From Micrococcaceae bacterium (GTDB lineage Bacteria > Actinomycetota > Actinomycetes > Actinomycetales > Micrococcaceae): 39,529 bases of DNA. Position 1 is the first letter of the stretch. Each line of letters starts with the position of its first letter. Of the stretch, positions 1 to 7,350 are shown in pieces. The DNA lies in the NCBI GenBank assembly GCA_013393415.1, contig JABXHI010000047.1, forward strand, positions 1 through 39,529, read 5' to 3'. The notes beneath the pieces are model-generated. The model was not told the origin of the DNA, did no database searches, and saw only the letters and a list, made by a program, of their open reading frames with translations. The position numbers and the translations under genes were made by a program.

Positions 1-127
1 TAACGGTCTGATCGAACTGCACCGCCGGGTGGCCCGCGGCTTCCGAAACCCCCACAACTACCGACTCAGAATGTTGCTGATCGCAGGCGGCCTAGACCAC
101 CAACCCCACCCTTAAACCGGAAGAGCC
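1..127 (+). mobile_element. Right end of an ISL3-family insertion sequence
   Basis: The window opens inside an insertion sequence. It holds the last 37 codons of a transposase followed by a terminal sequence that, read inward from base 127, begins GGCTCTTCCGG. ISL3-family elements typically have terminal inverted repeats starting GGCTCTT. The flanking DNA from base 128 is the interior of a DUF222 gene, so the junction is placed at 127/128. ISL3 elements usually duplicate 8 bp of target; the bases at 128-135 would be one copy, but the left end lies outside the window. Confidence 0.8.
2..115 (+). CDS. ISL3-family transposase, C-terminal fragment (5' end outside window)
   Basis: Translating from base 2 gives 37 residues ending in a TAA at 113-115. 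They include GFRNPHNYRLRMLLIAGGL, which matches the conserved C-terminal tail of ISL3-family DDE transposases (GFRN...NY..R.LL..GG). This end of the protein lies just after the catalytic RNase H-like domain and catalyses nothing by itself. The stop codon overlaps the stop of the opposite-strand DUF222 gene, because that gene's stop is supplied by the insertion sequence end. Whether the rest of the transposase is intact cannot be seen. Confidence 0.8.
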   Translation, partial: NGLIELHRRVARGFRNPHNYRLRMLLIAGGLDHQPHP

Positions 128-1101
128 AGCATGTGGAGTTTGAAGTTTTTGAATTGCGCATACAGGTCTGGGGTGGCGTGCATGCTGATGTGGCCGCTGC
201 CATCGGGGTTGTCGCGGGTGTTGATCGCATTATCGGGTTGCTTGCGCAGGGTTTGGGAGGGTGAGGGCCCATCGGCGTTCATAGCATGCGCGATACGATC
301 CACCCACCGCTTTTTCACCCGGGAGACTTCATCGGGGGTGGAGGTCTCGGCGGTTTCGACCAGGGTGGGTTCAAAGGCTTGGACGACGGCGTTTTTATAG
401 TCGGTGGTTTGGCCGGTTTTGGCGGCGTAGTCAGTAAGGTCCTGATCTAGGTTGATGAATCGGTCGATATTTTCTGCCGGGATTCGTCCGTTGATAAATG
501 CGGCGGCCATGCGCGCGAACACTGGCAGGTTGGCGGCTTCTTCGAGGTTCTTGCCCGGGGCCAGGGTCACATACGCTGCCCGGTCGATGTGCTTGGCCGC
601 GGTGGCTGCGGAGAGTTTCATCGTGTCACGCAGATACTGTTTAGCATCAGTGAAGCCGCTGGCGGCAAAGGGTGCACCGAAGTAGGTGACTTGGTCGTGT
701 TCGACGGCTTGGAAGTAGCGGGTGTAGTTGGCCATCATCACATCCGTAGACTGCGTGACTTGCGACAGCATGTCCCCAATCGCGGGTAGCGAGTCGTAAT
801 AGCGTTCTGGTGGCACCACGGTGGCTGGTGTCTTCGAATCTCCAGCGCTGTCTGTATCGTCGTCATGGCTTTCATCACCGGTTTGGGGCTGGTAGCCAGA
901 CCAGTCAGAGCCGGCGCCCTGGGAGAACGTGGGGACCTCGGTGAACGTGCTGGGGTGGGCCATTTTCTTGCCAGCATATTGCAAGATAAACGCTGCTGCG
1001 TGCAGGGCTTCACCAAGGGAGGCACCATCGAGTTTGTCGGGGTTGAGCAGATCGGTGGGACACGGGATACCAATGTTGGGCAAAATCGGGGTGTGGTCCA
1101 C
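112..1101 (-). CDS. DUF222-domain protein, C-terminally truncated by an IS (HNH nuclease domain lost)
   Basis: This 329-residue protein has the N-terminal DUF222 region typical of abundant actinobacterial proteins that normally run 400-550 residues and end in an HNH endonuclease domain. Here the reading frame stops at about QFKNFKLHM, and its last residues (ALPV) and TAA are encoded by the terminal repeat of the ISL3 element at 112-127. No HNH motif (such as a CxxC...H...N...H pattern) follows, so the nuclease part has been cut off. The start is the GTG at 1101, preceded by a strong GAGGAGG ribosome site. Members of this family are often multicopy and poorly understood. The remnant is unlikely to have nuclease activity. 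Confidence 0.75.
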   Translation of the reverse strand: MDHTPILPNIGIPCPTDLLNPDKLDGASLGEALHAAAFILQYAGKKMAHPSTFTEVPTFSQGAGSDWSGYQPQTGDESHDDDTDSAGDSKTPATVVPPERYYDSLPAIGDMLSQVTQSTDVMMANYTRYFQAVEHDQVTYFGAPFAASGFTDAKQYLRDTMKLSAATAAKHIDRAAYVTLAPGKNLEEAANLPVFARMAAAFINGRIPAENIDRFINLDQDLTDYAAKTGQTTDYKNAVVQAFEPTLVETAETSTPDEVSRVKKRWVDRIAHAMNADGPSPSQTLRKQPDNAINTRDNPDGSGHISMHATPDLYAQFKNFKLHMLALPV

Positions 1102-1103
1102 AA

Positions 1104-1523
1104 CAACCTCCTCTCAACCGAGCAAACGATGGGTGTTCAATAGTCGATGATGTTGGCTTCTATTCTACCTGCCGCCCCTATTGTTAGCAATAGTTTGGCG
1201 TTGTTTGTTGGACGATTTAAGAGGGTTTAACATTACATAATGTTGTGTAACACGTGTCGATAATTCATGCATGGTGTGTCGTGTGTTTTGTGGATAACCT
1301 GCGAGCGTGTTCAGACTTTTCCACAATGCAGACGACACGGGTTGCAGAACACCCAAAAACCCAGAGGATGCGCTCGGTTTTTCGAGAAAAATATTGGTTC
1401 CAGAGCGTTCCAACAGCAAAGAAGCTGGTCGGGAACGCCGTCCAGACCAGCACATGAGAACCCAGCAGCGACTACGCCCCGGTGACAGCATCGACTAGAC
1501 CCGGTTACAGCGATTACACCCGG
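1104..1523. other. Intergenic region, 420 bp, with probable DUF222 promoter
   Basis: I see no convincing gene here. Bases 1190-1340 are more AT-rich than the surroundings and contain a perfect inverted repeat, ACATTA-CA-TAATGT, around 1231-1244, which could belong to the DUF222 promoter. Short open frames on both strands lack ribosome sites and recognisable sequence. A short direct repeat of ACCCGGTTA lies just beyond the symporter stop, near 1498-1526. No strong terminator hairpin was found. Confidence 0.4.
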
Positions 1524-3020
1524 TTAGGAATCCCGTCCCAACGAATTTTTGACCGGTTCGGGCAAGTGCAACCGAGCCAGGACTGCATCGGTATTGGCAG
1601 GCGGTCGTTGCGTTCCCAAAGCTGACACCAACATGGTGACGACCAAAACAAACGGTACGGTCCACAGCGCTGGGTATTGGAAGAAGGTCGCGGTGATCCC
1701 GTTGAACTCCACCAAATGCCCGACCAACAGGGCACCCAAAGAAATGACGGCACCGGTGATCATGCCCGCGAGCGCACCGGGCACGGTGAGCCCGCGCCAC
1801 CAAATAGCCAACAGCACGATGGGTGCCAGGGACGAGGCGGTAAATGTAAACACCATGGCGACTGCACCGGCGAGTGCCAGATCGGTGGTCAACCCGGCCG
1901 CGACAATGGGCAGCACCATGGCGAGCACCGCACCGATGCGAAAGCCGCGAACCGTCCCACCGAAAAATTCCTGCGAGACAACGCCCGAGATAGACACGAC
2001 AAGCCCGGAGGCGGTGGACAAGAACGCGGCGAAAGCTCCTCCGGCCACGAGCGCGGTGAGCAAGTCACCGGTGATGCCTTGGAACAGTGCGGATGGCAGT
2101 TGTAGCAGGGCGGTGTCGGTTGTCGGTGCATCGGCGAGTTCGGGCAGCACGGCCCGGGCGACGATCCCCAAGATCATCGGCAGGGTATAAAACCCGGCGA
2201 GCAGACCGAGCAACAGCACGGTGGTGCGTCGAGCGGTTGCGCCGTCGGGATTGGTATAAAACCGCACGAGCACATGCGACAATCCGACCGTCCCCAACAT
2301 CAACGCGGCGACCAGGGAGACGGTGCGATACATGCTGGCATGGGCATCGTTGACGAGTTGGACTTGGAAAGCGTTGGCGAGTTCGGGGATGAAATCGGTC
2401 TCGCCGGCGCCGAGCCGCAACACAATGAAGACGGTGGGGATAAGCAGCGCGGAGAGTTTGAACCAGTATTGGACTGCTTGGGCGAGGGTGACGGAGCGCA
2501 TGCCGCCCGAGACCACGGTCGGTAGGACGACGATGATGACGATGGCGGGGCCGATCCAGGCGGGCAGTCCGGTGGTGGCGTTGAGTGCGATGGCGGCGCC
2601 GTGGAGTTGCGGGATGATGTAGAGCCATCCGGTGAACACCACGATCATGGCGGTGAGCAGTCGCAGGGTTCGCGAGGGAAAGCGCAGGGACATGAGGTCG
2701 GGGATCGTGTAGGCCCCGGAACGGCGCAATGGTGCGGCGACAAAGACGAGCAACGACAAGAATCCCGCGGTGTAGCCCACCGGAAACCACAGGCCGTGGG
2801 TGCCGTAGGCCATGATGAGCCCGGCAACGCCCAAGAAACTGGCGGCTGAGAGGTATTCTCCGGCGATGGCCGACGCATTCATCCAGGGTGGCACGCGACG
2901 CGAGGCGACGTAGAAATCGCGGGTGGTTCGGCTGCGGCGCAGGCCGTGGACGCTGATGAGGATGGTCACCACGCACACCAAGCCGATGGCGCCCAGCGCG
3001 AAGAACGAAGTGTGCATCAT
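1524..3020 (-). CDS. Sodium:solute symporter (SSS family), probable monocarboxylate/acetate carrier
   Basis: This 498-residue, highly hydrophobic protein has the SSS/SLC5 pattern. After the first helix it has a TTRDFYVASRRVPPWMNASAIAGEYLSAASF-type stretch (written here by key residues: DFYVA..R and GEYLSAASFLG at about residues 35-66), the hallmark of ActP/MctC-like acetate and pyruvate symporters. About 13 membrane segments can be followed. It is probably a Na+- or H+-coupled importer of a short carboxylate in the cytoplasmic membrane. The start ATG overlaps the stop of the upstream small membrane protein by 4 nt (ATGA), so the two are translationally coupled, as DUF485/ActP pairs often are. 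It is the last gene of a four-gene operon with a LytS/LytTR pair. It is clearly divergent from the second symporter at 5631. The exact substrate is inferred. Confidence 0.88.
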   Translation of the reverse strand: MMHTSFFALGAIGLVCVVTILISVHGLRRSRTTRDFYVASRRVPPWMNASAIAGEYLSAASFLGVAGLIMAYGTHGLWFPVGYTAGFLSLLVFVAAPLRRSGAYTIPDLMSLRFPSRTLRLLTAMIVVFTGWLYIIPQLHGAAIALNATTGLPAWIGPAIVIIVVLPTVVSGGMRSVTLAQAVQYWFKLSALLIPTVFIVLRLGAGETDFIPELANAFQVQLVNDAHASMYRTVSLVAALMLGTVGLSHVLVRFYTNPDGATARRTTVLLLGLLAGFYTLPMILGIVARAVLPELADAPTTDTALLQLPSALFQGITGDLLTALVAGGAFAAFLSTASGLVVSISGVVSQEFFGGTVRGFRIGAVLAMVLPIVAAGLTTDLALAGAVAMVFTFTASSLAPIVLLAIWWRGLTVPGALAGMITGAVISLGALLVGHLVEFNGITATFFQYPALWTVPFVLVVTMLVSALGTQRPPANTDAVLARLHLPEPVKNSLGRDS

Positions 3021-3544
3021 TGGCGCACCGCTTCCGACTCGGAGTCGGCGAGTTCGTCTTGCACGAGTCGCTCATTGCGCCCGGCCCGCCGGGTGTAGAA
3101 CCAGCCCAAAAAGATCAGCAGCGGGATGAACACCGCGGCCGGCAACAGCCAATCCAACGGGATGCTGACGACCGTGGTTTCAGTCAGGGCCGGACTAAAG
3201 TGAAAGGCGAGGTTGACGGCAACGATGAGCCCGAAGAACCAGGCCATCAGGCTCACGGCGAGCCTGAGTTGGGCGCGCATGAGCCGACGGACGGTACGGG
3301 TTGATGGCTGCCCGTCGGACGCGCGACCTGCAGGGTTCAGCAAGACCTCTTGGACGCTGGGCACATCGGTGGGCGTGGCGACTCTGACGCGGCGCGCCCG
3401 CATCGCGAGCATATTTTCAGGTACCTGAACGGGCCCTTCTGGTGCGATACGTTCCTGCCCGGCTTCCTCGGGCCGAGCGTTTTCGGGTGCCCGGACCAAA
3501 TCCAGCACAAAATCCTGTTCGTCAGGATCCTGGTTGTCGGTCAT
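3017..3544 (-). CDS. Small membrane protein coupled to the SSS symporter (DUF485-like position)
   Basis: This 175-residue protein has a long acidic, Pro-rich N-terminal part (residues 1-85) with no recognised fold, then two hydrophobic segments at about 93-115 and 128-150 and a charged tail. The two-helix layout and the 4-nt overlap with the following symporter resemble DUF485 partners of ActP-type carriers, although the sequence is not close to the DUF485 protein at 5242. The start ATG at 3544 has a purine-rich site (GGGGGTGA) in front. It starts 3 nt after the LytTR regulator stop. A role as accessory subunit or sensor partner of the carrier is inference from context. Confidence 0.72.
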   Translation of the reverse strand: MTDNQDPDEQDFVLDLVRAPENARPEEAGQERIAPEGPVQVPENMLAMRARRVRVATPTDVPSVQEVLLNPAGRASDGQPSTRTVRRLMRAQLRLAVSLMAWFFGLIVAVNLAFHFSPALTETTVVSIPLDWLLPAAVFIPLLIFLGWFYTRRAGRNERLVQDELADSESEAVRQ

Positions 3545-3547
3545 CGA

Positions 3548-4312
3548 TCACCCCCGGGACACAGAACGAAAGTTGAGCTGTTTGAGCCGCTGCCGCACCT
3601 GGGGCATGAGCCGTCGGCTCACGGGCAGCTCGGTGTGCTCGATGTGGATGCACATGCGGCCGTCCCGCTGCACAATTTTGGTGGCGAAATTCAGGTTCAC
3701 AATGTGGGATCGGTGGATGCGCACGAAATCATAGACCGCCCATTCTTCCTCGATGTCGGCCAGCGAGATGCGCAGCAGATATGACTCGTCGGCGGTATAA
3801 ATTCTGGCGTAGTCACCTTGTGCTTGGGCCCATCGAATGCTGCGGATGGGGATGAGCACCTGTTGGGAACCCTGTTGCACGGCGACGCGTCCCTGGTCAG
3901 GAATCTGTTCGATCGGTCCGGTATCGACGCGTCCCAAGGTTTTGCGCAGGGCCTCGTGGAGACGCGCGGGGCGGACGGGTTTCAGCAGATAGTCCAGAGC
4001 ATCGAGTTCAAAAGCGTGGACGGCGGGCCGGGCGTCGGCGGTCACAAAAATAATGTGTGGCGCATGGGCGCTGTTGGCACGTCGCAGCTCGTGGGCCAGG
4101 TCCATTCCACTGGGGCCGGGCATGTGGATATCTAATAGCACGACGTCGATGGTGTGCTCGGCCAACACTGCTTTGGCCTGGGCGACGTCGGTTGCCGTGT
4201 GAACGGTGGCCACCAGGGGGTCGGCCTCCAACAGCCACTGCATTTGTTGGACGGCCGGGAGCTCATCGTCGACGGCAACGACGTGCAGGCCAGTGCCGTT
4301 GAGCGCCGTCAT
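3548..4312 (-). CDS. LytTR-family response regulator
   Basis: This 254-residue protein consists of a receiver domain (about 8-125) and a C-terminal LytTR DNA-binding domain (about 150-250). The receiver carries the acidic pair D15/D16, the phospho-acceptor D61 in LLDIHMPG, T91 and K111 in YLLKPVRP, so it should be phosphorylatable. The C-terminal part has the LytTR signature (ARIYTADESYLLRISL, then FVRIHRSHIVNL). It overlaps the kinase gene by 4 nt (ATGA) and is followed 3 nt later by the small membrane gene, so kinase, regulator and carrier are one transcription unit. LytTR regulators bind 9-bp direct repeats about 21 bp apart; a candidate pair lies at 5116-5145. In other bacteria such pairs (BtsSR, YpdAB, LytST) respond to pyruvate and control carboxylate carriers. 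Confidence 0.92.
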   Translation of the reverse strand: MTALNGTGLHVVAVDDELPAVQQMQWLLEADPLVATVHTATDVAQAKAVLAEHTIDVVLLDIHMPGPSGMDLAHELRRANSAHAPHIIFVTADARPAVHAFELDALDYLLKPVRPARLHEALRKTLGRVDTGPIEQIPDQGRVAVQQGSQQVLIPIRSIRWAQAQGDYARIYTADESYLLRISLADIEEEWAVYDFVRIHRSHIVNLNFATKIVQRDGRMCIHIEHTELPVSRRLMPQVRQRLKQLNFRSVSRG

Positions 4313-5043
4313 GACCGTCCACCGCCGATTGGTGAGATGATACGGGCGGGGACGGTGAATTTGGGAATGCGCATCGAAACCTTCATGCCGGCATCGACCG
4401 CGGTATCGATCTGGAGTCCGTGGCCCGCCCCGTAGGCCTGGCGCAGCCGCAAATCGACGTTGCGCAGGCCGACGTGGGAGCCTTCTGCCTCACCGCGCAT
4501 CACCTGGGCCATGTAGTCGGGGTCAGCCCCGACGCCGCCGTCTTCGATACTGAGTTCTGCATAGGTGTCGGCATCCTTGGCCCGCACGAAAACGTGGCCA
4601 TCCTGCTCGGCCTGATACATCCCGTGCCGTACCGCATTTTCGACGAGCGGTTGCACACTGAGAAACGGGATCTGTAGCCCCAACACCTCGGGAGCGATAT
4701 CGAGGCTGACTTGCAAGCGCGACCCGAACCGGGCTTTTTCGAGGACCACGTAGTGCTCGACAGCGGACAGCTCATCTTCCAGCGTGGTGAAGTCCCCCTC
4801 GGTGCCCAGTGAGTACCGGGTGAAGTCAGCAAAGTCGATGAGTAGCTCACGGGCTCTGACGGGTTCGGTTGGGATGAGACCGGCGATGGCGTTGAGCGAA
4901 TTGTAGATAAAGTGCGGGGAGATCTGGGCCCTGAGGCTGCGCAATTGGGCGTCAACGAGTTGCTCGCGCGTCAGCTCGACCAGCTGTTGATAATCCGGCT
5001 CGGACGTGGCCGCTTGCCGACGGGACTTCTTTCCTAACTTCAT
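4309..5043 (-). CDS. LytS/YehU-type sensor histidine kinase without a sensor domain
   Basis: Starting at the ATG at 5043, which has a strong AAGGAGG site 8 nt upstream, the protein is 244 residues. It has a His_kinase dimerisation segment with the phospho-acceptor H44 in SPHFIYNSLNAIAGLI, and a HATPase domain with the N box (PLVENAVRHGM) and a glycine-rich box (EDGGVGAD, then GLRNVDLRLR). A longer in-frame start at 5220 adds 59 residues that do not look like protein and overlap the divergent promoter region, so it was not used. No membrane or cytoplasmic sensory domain precedes the catalytic core, unlike classic LytS with its membrane sensor. The cue may therefore come through a partner, for example a symporter or its small companion. 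First gene of the four-gene operon. Confidence 0.9.
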   Translation of the reverse strand: MKLGKKSRRQAATSEPDYQQLVELTREQLVDAQLRSLRAQISPHFIYNSLNAIAGLIPTEPVRARELLIDFADFTRYSLGTEGDFTTLEDELSAVEHYVVLEKARFGSRLQVSLDIAPEVLGLQIPFLSVQPLVENAVRHGMYQAEQDGHVFVRAKDADTYAELSIEDGGVGADPDYMAQVMRGEAEGSHVGLRNVDLRLRQAYGAGHGLQIDTAVDAGMKVSMRIPKFTVPARIISPIGGGRS

Positions 5044-5085
5044 GCACAACACCTCCTTGACGGATCCGGTTACTTCACCATCGTA

Positions 5086-5101
5086 GGTGACTGCTATCAC
5101 T
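5086..5101. promoter_or_regulatory. CRP/GlxR-like palindrome in the divergent promoter region
   Basis: GGTGA-CTGCTA-TCACT matches the spaced dyad TGTGA-N6-TCACA bound by CRP-family regulators such as GlxR, which control acetate and carbon genes in Corynebacterium. It sits between the kinase operon and the DUF485-actP pair. It is a pattern match only; no regulator gene is present in the window. Confidence 0.4.
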
Positions 5102-5115
5102 TTTACACCTCGAAG

Positions 5116-5145
5116 ACCGTTCAACTCATAGACGCAGCCGTTTAT
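5116..5145 (+). promoter_or_regulatory. Candidate LytTR binding site (two 9-bp direct repeats 21 bp apart)
   Basis: ACCGTTCAA at 5116-5124 and GCCGTTTAT at 5137-5145 resemble the LytTR half-site consensus [TA][AC][CA]GTTN[AG][TG], each with one mismatch. They are spaced start-to-start by 21 bp, the geometry described for this family. A third similar word, ACCGTTTCG, lies at 5202-5210. The site is about 100 bp upstream of the DUF485-actP start and beside a LytTR regulator gene. Confidence 0.42.
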
Positions 5146-5241
5146 CGCAGGATGGCGCAACCCATCTTCCGTGATGCAGTTCACACTCGTTACCGTTTCG
5201 TTCATGAGGACATCAAACACGCTCCGTTATGGAGGATCATC

Positions 5242-5634
5242 ATGAGCACCCTCGACTATTCGGATTTCGGCCAGGTCCAGAAATCCGACACCTTCCAAAA
5301 GCTGCGCAGCACACACCGCAGTTTTGTTTTCCCCATGACCGTCATCTTTTTGGTCTGGTACTTGCTGTTCGTGGTTCTGGCGGCTTTCGTTCCAGAGTTC
5401 ATGGCCATCAAAGTCCTGGGCAATATCAACCTGGGCATCGTCTTAGGGCTGGCCCAGTTCATCACGACGTTCGTCATTACGGGCGCCTACGTGGCCTACG
5501 CTAACCGCAAGATCGACCCGCTGGCCTCGCAGCTTCGTGAAGACATGGAAGCTGCTGGCGCGGGGGTTGCCGAAGAACAACCTGATGACACCGACTATGC
5601 AGGCTCATCGCAAGCGTCAGGAGAACAACCATGA
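5242..5634 (+). CDS. DUF485 family membrane protein, partner of ActP
   Basis: The ATG at 5242 follows a GGAGG site at 5231-5235, giving 130 residues. An in-frame start 90 bp further upstream has no site and runs through the promoter region. The protein has the DUF485 layout: a short soluble N-terminus with HRSFVFPMT before helix 1 (about 32-55), a second helix (about 67-90) followed by YVAYANRKIDPLA, and an acidic hydrophilic tail. DUF485 proteins (YjcH in E. coli) are nearly always encoded directly upstream of acetate symporters. It overlaps actP by 4 nt (ATGA). The probable role is as a small subunit or assembly partner of the carrier in the cytoplasmic membrane. Confidence 0.9.
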   Translation: MSTLDYSDFGQVQKSDTFQKLRSTHRSFVFPMTVIFLVWYLLFVVLAAFVPEFMAIKVLGNINLGIVLGLAQFITTFVITGAYVAYANRKIDPLASQLREDMEAAGAGVAEEQPDDTDYAGSSQASGEQP

Positions 5635-7262
5635 TTAACCTCGCTGTGCTCCCCACCGACACCACGGGAGAATTCACAACCGAAGTCGGCAACCCGTGGG
5701 CCAACATCGGCATTTTCTTGGTCTTTGTGGCCATCACCCTGTTCGCTGTCTTGCGGGCGTCACGCAAAACCAAAACAGCCGCCGACTTCTACGCCGGCGG
5801 ACGCTCCTTCACCGGTACCCAAAACGGTACCGCGATTGCCGGTGACTACCTCTCGGCGGCCTCGTTTTTGGGCATCGTCGGTGCCATCGCCATTTATGGT
5901 TACGATGGCTTCTTGTATTCGATCGGCTTTTTGGTTGCGTGGCTTGTCGCCCTGTTGCTCGTGGCCGAGATGCTACGCAATACCGGCAAGTTCACGATGG
6001 CCGATGTGTTGAGTTTCCGGCTGAAACAACGTCCGGTACGCATTGCGGCCTCGACCTCGACCCTAATGGTCTCTATTTTCTACCTGCTGGCGCAGATGGC
6101 GGGGGCAGGCGCCCTGGTGTCATTGCTGCTGGGTATTGATTCTGGTGTCGGCCAGTCGCTGGTCATCGCCATTGTTGGTCTGTTGATGATTTTCTACGTG
6201 TTCATCGGCGGCATGAAGGGCACCACCTGGGTGCAGATCATCAAGGCCACCCTGCTGCTGATCGGCGTGGGGATCATGAGTATCTGGCTGCTGGCACTGT
6301 TTGGTTTCAATTTCTCCGAGATGCTCGGCGACGCCGTCTCCGTTGCTAACAACCCGGCCATACTGGACCCGGGCCTGCAATACGGTGAAAGCACCCTGAC
6401 GAAACTCGACTTCCTATCACTGGGACTTGCCCTGGTGTTTGGAACCGCTGGACTGCCGCACGTGCTCATGCGGTTCTACACCGTGCCAACCGCTAAAGAA
6501 GCACGCAAATCCGTGGTCTGGGCCATCTGGCTCATCGGTGGTTTCTACCTGTGCACCCTGGTGTTGGGCTTCGGCGCAGCAGCACTGGTTGGTCCAGAAA
6601 CGATTGCCAACGCACCCGGCGGCCAGAACTCGGCGGCACCACTGTTGGCATATGAACTCGGTGGCACACTGCTGTTGGGTGTGATCGCCGCGGTCGCATT
6701 CGCCACGATTCTGGCGGTTGTTGCCGGACTGACGATCACCGCCTCAGCATCCTTCGCCCACGATATTTACGGTCAGGTCATCAAGAAGGGCAAACTCGAT
6801 GCCAAAGGCGAAATGCGTGCGGGCCGTGTCACCGTCGTCGTCGTTGGTATCTTGGCCATCCTCGGTGGCATTGGTGCCCAGGGGCAAAACGTCGCCTTCC
6901 TCGTCGCACTGGCCTTCGCCGTGGCGGCTTCTGCGAACCTGCCGACGATTCTCTACTCACTGTTCTGGAAACGGTTCACCACTCGCGGTGCCCTGTGGTC
7001 CATGTACGGCGGGCTGGGTTCGTCGATCGCGCTGATCCTGTTTTCGCCGGTGCTGTGGGGTGCAGAAACCTCATTCTTCCCGGATGTCGATCTGGCGCTT
7101 TACCCACTGACGAACCCGGGCATCATCTCGATTCCGCTGTCGTTCCTGTTGGGCTGGTTGGGCTCGCTCACGTCCAAGACCAGCGAGGATCCCGTCAAAC
7201 AGGCCGAGATGGAGGTTCGCTCGCTCACAGGTGTCGGTGCTGAAAAAGCAACCGACCACTAA
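5631..7262 (+). CDS. actP: Cation/acetate symporter ActP-like
   Basis: This 543-residue SSS-family membrane protein has the ActP signature after helix 1: ADFYAGGRSFTGTQNG and AIAGDYLSAASFLGIVG (about residues 48-85). About 13 transmembrane segments follow. A conserved LVFGTAGLPHVLMRFYTVP stretch near residue 270 matches the acetate symporter subgroup well. It should import acetate, and perhaps pyruvate or propionate, with a cation. It is coupled to the DUF485 gene by a 4-nt overlap and ends just before a strong hairpin terminator at 7282. Expression may be set by the LytTR and CRP-like sites in the upstream divergent region. Together with PoxB further on, this fits overflow and re-uptake of acetate. 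Confidence 0.92.
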   Translation: MINLAVLPTDTTGEFTTEVGNPWANIGIFLVFVAITLFAVLRASRKTKTAADFYAGGRSFTGTQNGTAIAGDYLSAASFLGIVGAIAIYGYDGFLYSIGFLVAWLVALLLVAEMLRNTGKFTMADVLSFRLKQRPVRIAASTSTLMVSIFYLLAQMAGAGALVSLLLGIDSGVGQSLVIAIVGLLMIFYVFIGGMKGTTWVQIIKATLLLIGVGIMSIWLLALFGFNFSEMLGDAVSVANNPAILDPGLQYGESTLTKLDFLSLGLALVFGTAGLPHVLMRFYTVPTAKEARKSVVWAIWLIGGFYLCTLVLGFGAAALVGPETIANAPGGQNSAAPLLAYELGGTLLLGVIAAVAFATILAVVAGLTITASASFAHDIYGQVIKKGKLDAKGEMRAGRVTVVVVGILAILGGIGAQGQNVAFLVALAFAVAASANLPTILYSLFWKRFTTRGALWSMYGGLGSSIALILFSPVLWGAETSFFPDVDLALYPLTNPGIISIPLSFLLGWLGSLTSKTSEDPVKQAEMEVRSLTGVGAEKATDH

Positions 7263-7281
7263 ACCCAACACCATCGAGCCG

Positions 7282-7316
7282 AAGTCCCCGCAGTCATGTG
7301 ACGATTGCGGGGACTT
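7282..7316. terminator. Intrinsic terminator between convergent genes
   Basis: An 11-bp perfect stem (AAGTCCCCGCA / TGCGGGGACTT) around a 13-nt loop lies between actP (+) and the hypothetical gene on the minus strand. Short T-rich and A-rich flanks allow it to serve both directions. Confidence 0.8.
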
Positions 7317-7350
7317 TGGTTGTATATTCGACATGCCCGAGCAAAGGGGT

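Noticed and set aside
1165..1491. A 108-residue minus-strand protein upstream of the DUF222 gene
   Set aside because: No ribosome site, an unlikely composition, and it covers the AT-rich probable promoter region.
5044..5220. A 59-residue N-terminal extension of the histidine kinase
   Set aside because: The ATG at 5043 has a strong AAGGAGG site, while the extension has no site, no similarity and covers the divergent promoter region.
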